From: Cyclobacteriaceae bacterium
GTDB taxonomy: Bacteria > Bacteroidota > Bacteroidia > Cytophagales > Cyclobacteriaceae
Direction: 5' to 3'
DNA: 8,255 bases
Assembly (NCBI GenBank): GCA_025455225.1
Contig: JALOMY010000116.1
Location: 1-8,255 of the forward strand
Shown here piece after piece: positions 1 through 7,048 of this stretch. Under the pieces are notes generated by a model. The model was not told the DNA's origin and did not search any database. It was given only the letters and a program-made list of their open reading frames with translations. Both the position numbers and the translations under genes were made by a program. How positions within the stretch are numbered: position 1 is the stretch's first letter; every line of letters starts with the position of its first letter.

Positions 1-22
1 TTTTCTGCGCCTGAGTTTTCAT
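1..22 (-). CDS. Possible 5' end of a reverse-strand gene (partial, tentative)
   Basis: On the minus strand an ATG at 22 opens a frame reading MKTQAQK that runs off the left edge. The same frame is open further upstream and has another ATG at 76 (MGNIRFTVQFY...), so the start could lie there and the N-terminus be 18 residues longer. I prefer 22 because the bases just before it are A/T-rich (TTAAACAAAGCATT), like the leaders of the other genes here, and a Met-Lys start is common. Only seven codons are visible, so no function can be given. If real, the gene would be divergent from the permease at 332 and share the intergenic region with it. It could equally be chance. Confidence 0.27.
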
Positions 23-331
23 AATGCTTTGTTTAATGGATGAGTAAAATTGAACGGTAAACCGGATGTTTCCCATCGCAGGATCATGGTAAACGAAGTA
101 CCATAAAATGGCACCATCCCATATTTATGGTAGATGCAGATAACTAAATCGGATAAGTTTTGCCAATGCCCTTTTTCAATCCATGTAATGCGGACTGTCT
201 GATGGAGAAAGTTCTTCTTTGCAATTGCTGGTGGATCGAGTTATGCCTGGACGATTCATTTCCAATCGTAATAAGGGTATTGCAGAACTTCAATTTTCCG
301 CGCATATTACTACACCTAAAACCAAATCAAC
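23..331. other. Intergenic region upstream of the MFS permease
   Basis: About 310 bases without a convincing gene. Short open frames exist on both strands: one on plus from 160 that overlaps the permease in another frame, and one on minus from 240 to 19 whose only ATG is at 117. None has a recognisable product. The region contains the inverted repeat at 99-132. No full TAnnTTTG promoter box is present on the plus strand; the closest match is AAGTTTTG at 155-162, one mismatch and without a clear -33 partner. The promoter of the permease is therefore not assigned. Confidence 0.6.
99..132. repeat. Inverted repeat, candidate operator or hairpin
   Basis: The arm TACCATAAAATGG (99-111) is the reverse complement of CCATATTTATGGTA (119-132) except for one extra A in the right arm; the loop is 7 bases. 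It forms 13 pairs with a single bulge. It lies about 200 bases before the permease start and about 77 bases before the possible reverse-strand start at 22. No T-run follows either side, so it does not look like an intrinsic terminator. A dyad operator for a transcription factor or a leader hairpin are both possible; the sequence does not decide. Confidence 0.5.
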
Positions 332-1651
332 ATGGAGAAAAATTACAACTCGTCCCGCTTATTCATTGCCAGTTGCCTGGCTCTATTAGTTACATCCTTA
401 ACGTTTGCCATTCGTGCCAAAATTGAAGGGGTCTTCAGCAGTGAGTATGGCCTGACGGGCGAGGAGATTGGTTGGGCCTTCGGACCGGCCTTCTGGGGAT
501 TTACTATTGCCATGTTTGTAGGCGGTTTGGTGATTGATGCCCTGAAAACAAAAACCATAGTCTGGATGGCATTCGTTTCTCACTTGATTGGTTTGATTCT
601 TCTTCTAACCGCAAAAGACAAAACCATGCTCTTTATCTCCAATGTGTTTATTGGTTTTGGTAACGGCAGTGTGGAAGCCGCTTGCAATCCATTAGTGGCC
701 ACGATCTTTCCCAACAATAAAACCAAAATGCTGAATCGCTTCCATGTGTGGTTCCCGGGTGGTATTGTTACCGGTGGTGTTCTGGCCTGGTTGCTGATGA
801 CGCAGATGGGCATGAGCTGGCAGGTGCTCACCTCGTTATTGTTTATTCCGTTAGCCTTATACGGCTATTTGTTCTTTGGCCAGGTAATTCCTGAAACTGA
901 GCGCGTAGCAACAGGTGTATCATTTAAGGATATGCTTCGCAATGTGGGTGCACCCATCACCATCATGGCCCTCGTCAGCTTTATGATTTTAGTGGCCTCG
1001 GTTCCATCCATTCAGATTGATTTTAATTCTTCCATAACCTACATCGTGCTGGCGGTAATCGTAGCTGTAGTAATTCTCGAAGCCCGTGTAGTGAATAAAA
1101 TCGGATTGCTTTTTCCGTTGATGCTGTTCGGCATGTTTCTTACTGCATCAACTGAACTGGGAACCAATCAATGGATCAATGCTTTGCTGGAAGGTGCCGG
1201 TATCGACCCGATGATCATTCTCGTAGTAGTTACCGGTATCATGGCCGTAGGAAGATATTTTGCCGGCCCGTTGGTACACCGCTTAAACCCAGCCGGTGTG
1301 TTGCTGGGTTCTTCCATCTTTTCAGTAATCGGATTGTACATGCTCAGTATTTCAGAAGGTGCAGGCATGACGATGGCATCTGCTATATTGTTTGCTATTG
1401 GTATTTGTTACTTCTGGCCCACCATGCTGGGTTTTGTTGCCGAGTATATTCCAAAGAGTGGTGCGTTGGGTTTATCAATAATGGGAGGTGCAGGCATGGT
1501 GGCTACTTCCATGGTGCTTCCAATTATGGGGCGTTCCATTGATACAGCAGGTCCTCAGCTTACCTTACGTTACATGACGATTCTGCCTATAATCCTGGTG
1601 GTGATATTCACCGGCCTTGTGATTTACATGCGCAACAGAAAGCAACACTGA
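332..1651 (+). CDS. Major facilitator superfamily permease, FucP-like, substrate unknown
   Basis: This 439-residue protein is almost entirely hydrophobic helices joined by short loops, as expected of an inner-membrane MFS transporter with about 12 segments. Features that recall the fucose/glucose (FHS/FucP) branch are the buried acidic motif VEAACNP (114-120), where FucP has LETAANP, and a C-half segment FWPTMLGFVAEYIP (361-374) that parallels the YPTIF region of FucP. A longer loop around 186-205 probably separates the two halves, and the C-terminus ends in a basic tail (RNRKQH). The ATG at 332 is the first in frame before the first helix; there is no Shine-Dalgarno, as for all genes here. 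It stands alone on the plus strand and converges on the ABC-F gene 69 bases away. A sugar or sugar-acid substrate is plausible from the family, but it need not belong to the deoxy-sugar cluster. The MFS call is firm and the substrate is open. Confidence 0.85.
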   Translation: MEKNYNSSRLFIASCLALLVTSLTFAIRAKIEGVFSSEYGLTGEEIGWAFGPAFWGFTIAMFVGGLVIDALKTKTIVWMAFVSHLIGLILLLTAKDKTMLFISNVFIGFGNGSVEAACNPLVATIFPNNKTKMLNRFHVWFPGGIVTGGVLAWLLMTQMGMSWQVLTSLLFIPLALYGYLFFGQVIPETERVATGVSFKDMLRNVGAPITIMALVSFMILVASVPSIQIDFNSSITYIVLAVIVAVVILEARVVNKIGLLFPLMLFGMFLTASTELGTNQWINALLEGAGIDPMIILVVVTGIMAVGRYFAGPLVHRLNPAGVLLGSSIFSVIGLYMLSISEGAGMTMASAILFAIGICYFWPTMLGFVAEYIPKSGALGLSIMGGAGMVATSMVLPIMGRSIDTAGPQLTLRYMTILPIILVVIFTGLVIYMRNRKQH

Positions 1652-1720
1652 TTGGAAGCAGGTAATACCGTTGATTAGTTTGCCTGAATACAGAGCTGAT
1701 TAATTAAGAGAAAATTACGG

Positions 1721-3340
1721 TCAGGCTAACAAGGCTTCCTTCTGTTCGGCAACCCGTTCGCTGGTGATGTACTCATCGTATGTCATAAGTTTGTCAATGC
1801 ATCCATTTGATGTCAGTTCAATGATGCGGTTGGCTACGGTTTGTGTAAACTCATGATCGTGTGATGTAAACAAAACGCTACCCGGAAAATCTTTCAAAGC
1901 ATTATTAAAGGCCGTGATGGATTCCAGGTCGAGGTGGTTGGTAGGCTCATCGAGAATCAGAAGGTTAGCTCCGGTAAGCATCATGCGGGCCACCATGCAC
2001 CGCACTTTTTCTCCTCCGGAGAGTACACTGCACTTTTTGAAAACCTCTTCACCGGAGAACAGCATCTTTCCAAGGAACCCTCGGATGTAAATTTCATCCC
2101 GGTTTTCTTCTTCGGCATACTGGCGCAGCCAGTCGATCAGATTGTCATCCGACTGAAAATAGTTTTCATTGTTTGACGGTAGATAAGCTGTCGTGATGGT
2201 TTGCCCGAATTTTACGGTGCCTTCATCCGGCATAAGTTCTCCGGTTAATATCTGGAACAGGGAAGTGATTGCCAGGCTGTCCTTGCTGAGAAAAGCTATT
2301 TTATCACCCTTGTTCATGTAGAAGTCAAGGTCTTTGAATAAGGTTTCTCCATTCAGGGAATATCGGAGTCCAACGACATGCAATACCTGGTCACCAGCTG
2401 TACGTTTTTGCTGAAACATGATGGCCGGGTATCTGCGTGTAGAAGCCTGGATTTCATCCACATTGATTTTCTCCAGTAACTTCCGTCTGCTCGTAGCCTG
2501 GCGTGACTTGGAAGCATTCGCGCTGAAACGTGCTATAAACTCCTGTAACTCCTTTCGCTTGTCTTCGGCTTTCTTGTTTGCGGCAGAACGTTGCGCTAAA
2601 GCCAGCTGACTGGATTGATACCAGAACGAATAATTACCGGTATACATGCGGATTGCCTGGTAGTCGATATCAACAATATGTGTACACACGGTATCAAGAA
2701 AGTGCCGGTCGTGTGAAACAACAATCACTGTATTTTCAAATTCCAGCAGAAAATCTTCCAGCCAGGTAATGGTGGCAATGTCGAGGTCGTTGGTAGGTTC
2801 ATCGAGAATCAGGATATCCGGATTACCATAAAGCGCCTGGGCGAGGAGCACCCGTACCTTATCTGTACCGTCCAGTTCTTTCAGCAATTTCTCGTGGTCT
2901 TCTTCCTTAATGCCCAGACCGCTCAGCAGGGCAGCCGCATCCGATTGTGCATTCCAGCCGTTCAGTTCGGCAAATTCAGCTTCGAGATCGGAAGCTCGGA
3001 ATCCATCTTCTTCCGAAAAATCAGGTTTGGCATAGATGGCATCTTTTTCCTGCATAATATTCCACAGGCGGGGAAAACCCATGATTACGGTGTCCAGCAC
3101 GCGAACCTCATCAAATTCATAGTGGTTCTGGCGCAGAACGGCCATGCGCTTGCCCGGCTCCATACTGACATTACCGCGGGTTGGATCAATTTCGTTGGAA
3201 AGTATCTTCAGGAAAGTGGATTTTCCGGCACCGTTCGCGCCAATTACCCCGTAGCAATTACCTTGCGTGAAGCGAAGGCTTACTTCATCAAAGAGTACCC
3301 GTTTACCGAATTGGAGCGAAAGTTTGTTAACTGCGAGCAT
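1721..3340 (-). CDS. ybiT: ABC-F family ATPase, YbiT/YkpA subgroup
   Basis: This soluble 539-residue protein has two ABC ATPase domains in tandem and no membrane segment, typical of ABC-F translation factors that bind the ribosomal E site. Domain 1 has Walker A GANGAGKST (34-42), a variant signature around LDGTDKVRV (156-164), Walker B DILILDEPTND (175-185, catalytic Glu181) and H-loop SHDRH (209-213). The charged linker, about 245-300, contains EFIARFSANASKS, a strongly conserved stretch of this subgroup that corresponds to the tRNA-contacting arm. Domain 2 has a canonical signature LSGGEK (440-445), Walker B with Glu465 (DEPTNHLDL) and H-loop His494. Its Walker A is degenerate: FLSKDSLAITS (350-360) lacks both the glycine pattern and the lysine. 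Length and arrangement match E. coli YbiT and B. subtilis YkpA. It lies last on the minus strand, 124 bases after the Ldh-family gene, with its own promoter candidate, so it is probably a housekeeping or antibiotic-tolerance gene unrelated to sugar use. Confidence 0.93.
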   Translation of the reverse strand: MLAVNKLSLQFGKRVLFDEVSLRFTQGNCYGVIGANGAGKSTFLKILSNEIDPTRGNVSMEPGKRMAVLRQNHYEFDEVRVLDTVIMGFPRLWNIMQEKDAIYAKPDFSEEDGFRASDLEAEFAELNGWNAQSDAAALLSGLGIKEEDHEKLLKELDGTDKVRVLLAQALYGNPDILILDEPTNDLDIATITWLEDFLLEFENTVIVVSHDRHFLDTVCTHIVDIDYQAIRMYTGNYSFWYQSSQLALAQRSAANKKAEDKRKELQEFIARFSANASKSRQATSRRKLLEKINVDEIQASTRRYPAIMFQQKRTAGDQVLHVVGLRYSLNGETLFKDLDFYMNKGDKIAFLSKDSLAITSLFQILTGELMPDEGTVKFGQTITTAYLPSNNENYFQSDDNLIDWLRQYAEEENRDEIYIRGFLGKMLFSGEEVFKKCSVLSGGEKVRCMVARMMLTGANLLILDEPTNHLDLESITAFNNALKDFPGSVLFTSHDHEFTQTVANRIIELTSNGCIDKLMTYDEYITSERVAEQKEALLA

Positions 3341-3359
3341 TATTTTTCAAAATAAGCCG

Positions 3360-3367
3360 CAAAGGTA
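3360..3367 (-). promoter_or_regulatory. Candidate Bacteroidota -7 promoter box for the ABC-F gene
   Basis: Read on the minus strand this is TACCTTTG, a full match to the TAnnTTTG -7 element of Bacteroidota primary sigma factor promoters. It ends 19 bases before the ABC-F start codon, which would give a very short leader. The usual -33 TTTG is not well placed: only a weak GTTC (around 3383-3386) lies near the expected distance, and TTTTTG at 3398-3403 is too far. The box is good but the whole promoter is only moderately supported. Confidence 0.45.
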
Positions 3368-3464
3368 ACCAAACGGGACGTAGAACGGATATGAAATCAA
3401 AAATTCACGGAAGTATCAAGTATGGCTTGCATAAACAGCCAATCAAGAATGTTTGCGCTATATA

Positions 3465-4559
3465 TCAGAGGGAAAAAGGAATTCCTGTCTTTTTGGATAT
3501 GTCTATGAGATCATCAATAACCGGTTGGATGAGGGGGATACCTTCTTTTCTTCGGATTGCTTCTTCTTCATGTTCCGGGTCGCCCGGTATCAGCACGGCT
3601 TTTTGACCTTTAACCGGTTTTGTATTCCGGAAGACTTCTATCCACTCATCGATGCGTTGTTTGAATTCATCCACATCCATGAACCCTTCAATCTGCATGG
3701 CACCAAAGAAATGTCCGATGCCTTTACCTACACTACGCGATGGAATTTCCTGGCGCAAGGCAAATGGTGGGGTGAATGGTCCCCAGTTGGCGCCACTCAG
3801 GACGCTGGTAAGAATATCAACCATCGCTGAAAGACAATAGCCTTTATGTCCGCCCAATTCACGTTCAGAACCAAGGGGCAATAAGGCACCACCATTGATC
3901 ATGTCTTCGGGTTGTTCGGTCATGTCACCATCGCTATTAATAATCCAGCCACGCGGTATGGTCTTTCCTTTTCGTTTGGCGATCTCAATTTTTCCGTAAG
4001 CTGCTGCACTGGTGGCGAGGTCGACTACAATGGGTTTGTTCTTCTTTCCCGGAAAAGCAATGGAGATGGGGTTGGTGCCCAGCATGCGTTCGGCACCCCA
4101 AAGCGGAGCAACGAGTTTGGTGGAGTTGGTCATCGACCAGCCGAGCATTTCACGCTTAAGTGCTTCGAGTGAGTAATAGGAAGCAATACCGTAATGGTTC
4201 GTATTGCACACACTAACCCACCCAGAACCAAACTGTTCGGCTTTGTCCATGGCGATTTCATTCGTTTTTGGTCCAACTACCAAACCCAATCCATTATCAC
4301 CGTCAACGGTACAAACACTTTTACGTTCACGGATAATTTTTACATTCGGCTTCGGATTGATTCTGCCTAACGAAAGCATATCAAAGTAGGTATGGAGCCG
4401 TGCCACACCGTGTGAGTCGATACCCCGAAGGTCGGAGAGGATTAATACTTCCGAGGCTTTTTCAGCATCTGGTTCAGGTACACCGAAATGTAAAAACACC
4501 TGAACAGCAAAGTTTCTCAGATGTTCAGCTGGAAACATATCATTTGTTCTTGCAGTCAT
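3465..4559 (-). CDS. Ldh-family (malate/L-lactate/ureidoglycolate-type) NAD(P) oxidoreductase
   Basis: This cytoplasmic enzyme of 364 residues belongs to the LDH2/AllD/YiaK family, which oxidises or reduces 2-hydroxy or 2-keto acids with NAD(P) and is unrelated to the Rossmann lactate dehydrogenases. Family marks seen are LRGIDSHGVARL (44-55), the NTNHYG segment with the likely catalytic His122, GTNPISIAFP (161-170), VDLATSAAAYGKIEIAKRKG (179-198) and LGGHKGYCLSAMVDIL (235-250). The frame is open to an ATG at 4613, but those 18 extra codons lie largely inside the palindromic repeat at 4578-4638 and do not resemble the family. The ATG at 4559 (MTARTND...) gives the usual family length. It follows the mutarotase by 83 bases. 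In a pathway ending in pyruvate plus L-lactate it could oxidise the lactate, or it could act on a deoxy-sugar acid; substrate is inference. No intrinsic terminator is visible after its stop. Confidence 0.88.
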   Translation of the reverse strand: MTARTNDMFPAEHLRNFAVQVFLHFGVPEPDAEKASEVLILSDLRGIDSHGVARLHTYFDMLSLGRINPKPNVKIIRERKSVCTVDGDNGLGLVVGPKTNEIAMDKAEQFGSGWVSVCNTNHYGIASYYSLEALKREMLGWSMTNSTKLVAPLWGAERMLGTNPISIAFPGKKNKPIVVDLATSAAAYGKIEIAKRKGKTIPRGWIINSDGDMTEQPEDMINGGALLPLGSERELGGHKGYCLSAMVDILTSVLSGANWGPFTPPFALRQEIPSRSVGKGIGHFFGAMQIEGFMDVDEFKQRIDEWIEVFRNTKPVKGQKAVLIPGDPEHEEEAIRRKEGIPLIQPVIDDLIDISKKTGIPFSL

Positions 4560-4577
4560 AATTGATACGAATATGCG

Positions 4578-4638
4578 CCTTTGCGTCTTTGCGGTTTGAT
4601 GGAATCGATTCATCTTTTAAACCGCTAAGACGCAGAGG
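4578..4638. repeat. REP-like palindromic element
   Basis: Two 20-base arms (4578-4597 and 4619-4638) are inverted repeats of each other with 18 of 20 positions matching. The left arm begins CCTTTGCGTCTTTGC and the right arm reads AAACCGCTAAGACGC. The spacer holds a perfect palindrome GAATCGATTC (4602-4611) flanked by GAT and ATC, so the whole 61 bases can fold into one long hairpin with a small bulge. The left arm contains a TTTGCG hexamer twice. It sits between the mutarotase stop and the Ldh-family start, inside a probable transcript. A T-run lies only on the right, the wrong side for a terminator of minus-strand transcription. From memory, very similar sequences occur in many copies in Bacteroidota and other genomes; copy number cannot be judged from this window. 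Confidence 0.75.
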
Positions 4639-4642
4639 TTTT

Positions 4643-4972
4643 TTATAATTGAAAAATTCTCTCTATCAACACCCACTTTTCACCTGGTTTGGCGTGGGGG
4701 AGTGCTTGCTGGTATTTCCACATCAATTCTTCCCATTGCTGTACTTTGGGATTGGAGGCATCCAGACTTGATTTTTTCTCAAATGAAAATTCATCCGTTG
4801 TTTCCATGATCATGAACATCCTATTGCCGGTTCGGTAGATTTCCATGGATAAAATACCTGCGTCCTTGATGCTCCTAATAATTTCAGGCCAAACACGTTT
4901 ATGGTAGGCTTCATATTCAGCAATCAAAACCGGGTCGTCTTTCAAATCAAGTGCGAGACAGAATCGTTTCAT
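4643..4972 (-). CDS. RhaM/DUF718-family sugar mutarotase (L-fucose or L-rhamnose)
   Basis: The protein has 109 residues, the normal size for L-rhamnose mutarotase-type proteins: small cytoplasmic ferredoxin-like-fold dimers that interconvert the alpha and beta anomers of a 6-deoxy-hexose. The catalytic region EYEAYHKRVWPEI (19-31) aligns with EYQRRHNPIWPEL of E. coli RhaM, so Tyr20 and His24 are the expected active-site pair. A tryptophan region follows (Trp80, Trp85; RhaM has adjacent tryptophans), and the C-terminus ERIFQL matches the family ending. The substrate is inferred from neighbours: a FucP-like permease directly upstream suggests L-fucose, and L-rhamnose is the alternative. It starts 60 bases after the permease stop. 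That gap holds an 8-base palindrome TCCGCGGA (4996-5003) but no promoter I can support. It is followed 4 bases after its stop by the palindromic repeat. Confidence 0.9.
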   Translation of the reverse strand: MKRFCLALDLKDDPVLIAEYEAYHKRVWPEIIRSIKDAGILSMEIYRTGNRMFMIMETTDEFSFEKKSSLDASNPKVQQWEELMWKYQQALPHAKPGEKWVLIERIFQL

Positions 4973-5032
4973 ATGACTATTTTATCACTAATCCCTCCGC
5001 GGACTTTGTATTAATGAAATCTTGCCGAGCTA

Positions 5033-6283
5033 TCAGGAAACAGATTTGGGTACATAGCCCTTCCATCCGTAATAGATCACAAACAAGAAACATAGGAATG
5101 GAACAATAAAAGCTTCCTGAATACCAATATCATCGGCAATCAGTCCCATAATCGGTGGCATAATAGCTCCACCTACAATCGCCATAATGATGAAAGAAGA
5201 TCCCAGTTTGGTATGCTCGCCCAGGTCTTTTACGCCCAATGCAAATATGGTTGGGAACATAATGGACATAAAGAAGTTAATCGACAAAACAGAGTAAACC
5301 GCCACTTCACCTCCGGCTAAGATACCGGCCAGGCAAAGCAACGATGCCAGAGCCCCATAAACCATCAACAGTTTATGGTCTTTGATAAAGGTCATCATCC
5401 AGGTTCCCAGAAAACGGCCGGCTACAAAAAGAAAGGTGCCGATGATCATGTAGTTCTTTGACGCGATCTCCTTGCTGACACCCGGAATCAACTCAGTAAC
5501 ATAGTTGATGGTAATGCCCCAGATGCTGGCCTGTGCTCCAACATAAAAGAACTGGGCTAATACGGCTTTCACCAGATGCTTGTGCCGGAAGATAGCTTTA
5601 TCAAATTTCAGCTGGGTGGTCTTGGCCGGTTCCGGCATATGCACTAGATAAAATAAAAATGCAACCAGTAATACGGCTCCGGCTATTATGGCGTAGGGAA
5701 GTATAACGGCTTCAGCTGCCTGTTGCTTCTCGGCTTCAGTTGCCATGAGGCCTTCGTTGCCGGCAAAGATGAACTGCCCCGCCATCCACGGTCCTACAAT
5801 CAGCGCTACACCGTTAAAGGATTGGGAAAAGTTCAATCGCTGCACTGAGGTTTCCGGTTTACCTAATATGGTTACATAGGGGTTGGCTGCGGTCTCAAGA
5901 AAGGCAAGTCCACTGGCAATGATATACAATGCGATCAGGAAAAATCCGAAGGTGAGCAGTTTTGCAGCTGGAATAAAAAGCAAGGCGCCAGCAGCATATA
6001 GAATCAAGCCAAACAAAATTCCTTTTTTGTAGGAATATTTTTCCATGAATAATCCTGCAGGTATGGCTATGGTGAAGTAACCAAAGTAGAAAGCGGTTTC
6101 CACGAGCAAGGCCTGCGCCCGTTTGATTTCAAACACCGGTTGAAAATGCGCAATCAATGCTGAGTTTAGTATGTTGGCCAGTCCCCATAAAAAGAAGAGA
6201 CTCGTTACCAGCAAAAAAGGAATGAGATAACTTTTTGCACCGTTGGTGTTGATCGAATGGGGTTCGGCTGAAGGTATAGGCAT
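5033..6283 (-). CDS. fucP: FucP-like L-fucose:H+ symporter (sugar MFS permease)
   Basis: This 416-residue inner-membrane permease can be aligned along its length to E. coli FucP (written from memory). Shared segments are FFLWGLAN (30-37), ETAFYFGYFTIAIPAGL (62-78), SGLAFLETAANPY (124-136), LNFSQSFN (150-157), VLAQFFYVGAQASIW (241-255), GRFLGTW (289-295), FMSIMFPTIFALGVKDLG (338-355) and TKLGSSFIIMAIVGG (358-372). Glu130 corresponds to the essential Glu135 of FucP, Gln154 to Gln162 and Trp33 to Trp38. The essential Asp46 is replaced by Ser41 (LNSALI against LNDILL), and a new acidic residue, Glu62, appears in the next helix. It starts 4 bases after the dehydrogenase stop, so it is part of the same transcript. 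Role: uptake of L-fucose or a similar 6-deoxy-sugar for the enzymes around it. The altered coupling site means exact substrate and mechanism are less certain than the family. Confidence 0.88.
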   Translation of the reverse strand: MPIPSAEPHSINTNGAKSYLIPFLLVTSLFFLWGLANILNSALIAHFQPVFEIKRAQALLVETAFYFGYFTIAIPAGLFMEKYSYKKGILFGLILYAAGALLFIPAAKLLTFGFFLIALYIIASGLAFLETAANPYVTILGKPETSVQRLNFSQSFNGVALIVGPWMAGQFIFAGNEGLMATEAEKQQAAEAVILPYAIIAGAVLLVAFLFYLVHMPEPAKTTQLKFDKAIFRHKHLVKAVLAQFFYVGAQASIWGITINYVTELIPGVSKEIASKNYMIIGTFLFVAGRFLGTWMMTFIKDHKLLMVYGALASLLCLAGILAGGEVAVYSVLSINFFMSIMFPTIFALGVKDLGEHTKLGSSFIIMAIVGGAIMPPIMGLIADDIGIQEAFIVPFLCFLFVIYYGWKGYVPKSVS

Positions 6284-6287
6284 AAAT

Positions 6288-7046
6288 CTAAATTGATCGG
6301 TCTAAGTGGGTATATCCTCCATCCACAAAAATCCATTGGCCGGTGGTGTGGCTGGAGCGGTCGGAGAGTAGAAACACAACCGTGTTCGCAATTTCTTCTG
6401 GTGTGGTAAGACGATGGCCCAGCGGGATGTTTCGGGTTATTTCTTTTCGCTTGCTTTCCGGATCCGGAAAACTGCTGAGCCAGGTTTCATATAAAGGAGT
6501 TGCCACTTCAGCCGGGATGACGGCATTAACACGAATGGAATAGGGCAGAAGCTCTACGGCCCATTCACGCGTGAGGGCGAGTATGGCTCCCTTAGCCGCG
6601 ACATAACCGGAAGTTTTACCCTGGCCGGTTACGGAAGTTTTTGATCCGATGTTAACAATGCTGCCTTTACTTTTTTTCAACCAGGGCAAAGCATAGTGAA
6701 CCATGAAGTAATAATGTCCTGAATTGTTGGTAAGGGACTTAATGAACTGTTCCGGAGAACCTTTCTCCAATCCGATGCTGTCGTTAAAGCCGGCATTGTT
6801 TACAACGCCATCAATTCTTTCAAAATCGGAGGTCACCTTTTCAATAACACGTCTGCAAGCTTCAGGTGAAATGAGATCAGCCACATACGAATAAATATTA
6901 GGTTGATCACTATTAAGGTCTACTTCATTTTTATCGATAATAATCGGAATGGCACCTTCATTTCCAAGAGCTCTTACAATAGCATTTCCAATGCCGCTTG
7001 CACCTCCAGTAACCAATATAACTTTTCCATCTAGATTAAGATCCAT
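6288..7046 (-). CDS. SDR-family sugar 1-dehydrogenase, probably L-fucose dehydrogenase
   Basis: This 252-residue classical short-chain dehydrogenase is soluble and has a Rossmann fold. The cofactor loop is TGGASGIG (13-20), NNAG is at 83-86, a tetrad Asn lies near 108, and the catalytic residues are Ser135, Tyr148 and Lys152 (YVAAK). The C-terminal FVDGGY (240-245) is the usual SDR ending. The substrate loop VNAVIPAEVATPLYETW (173-189) resembles that of L-fucose dehydrogenases as I remember them, so NAD(P)-dependent oxidation of L-fucose to L-fucono-lactone is preferred. The pathway also has a second SDR that oxidises 2-keto-3-deoxy-L-fuconate, so that step is the main alternative. The gene starts 2 bases after the lactonase stop and ends 4 bases before the permease start. 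The first visible ATG lies right before the cofactor domain, giving standard length. Confidence 0.88.
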   Translation of the reverse strand: MDLNLDGKVILVTGGASGIGNAIVRALGNEGAIPIIIDKNEVDLNSDQPNIYSYVADLISPEACRRVIEKVTSDFERIDGVVNNAGFNDSIGLEKGSPEQFIKSLTNNSGHYYFMVHYALPWLKKSKGSIVNIGSKTSVTGQGKTSGYVAAKGAILALTREWAVELLPYSIRVNAVIPAEVATPLYETWLSSFPDPESKRKEITRNIPLGHRLTTPEEIANTVVFLLSDRSSHTTGQWIFVDGGYTHLDRSI

Positions 7047-7048
7047 GA

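Noticed and set aside
19..117. Minus-strand short frame of 32 codons whose TGA overlaps the ATG at 22
   Set aside because: The ATGA overlap looks like translational coupling, but the ORF matches nothing known and another frame across the same bases reads equally protein-like; chance is sufficient.
160..426. Plus-strand 88-residue open frame before and into the permease
   Set aside because: It overlaps the well-supported permease start in another frame, is rich in Cys, Trp and Leu without any family pattern, and has no promoter.
1652..1726. Shared terminator between the convergent permease and ABC-F genes
   Set aside because: Only a 6-base inverted repeat (GCCTGA/TCAGGC) with a 33-base loop and a TTAATTAA palindrome are present; neither makes a stable stem followed by a T-run.
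3341..3464. Terminator after the Ldh-family gene
   Set aside because: Only 4-base stems such as GGCT/AGCC are visible and no T-run follows on the minus strand.
4560..4613. Longer start of the Ldh-family gene at 4613
   Set aside because: The extra 18 codons lie mostly within the palindromic repeat and do not resemble the family N-terminus; the ATG at 4559 gives normal length.
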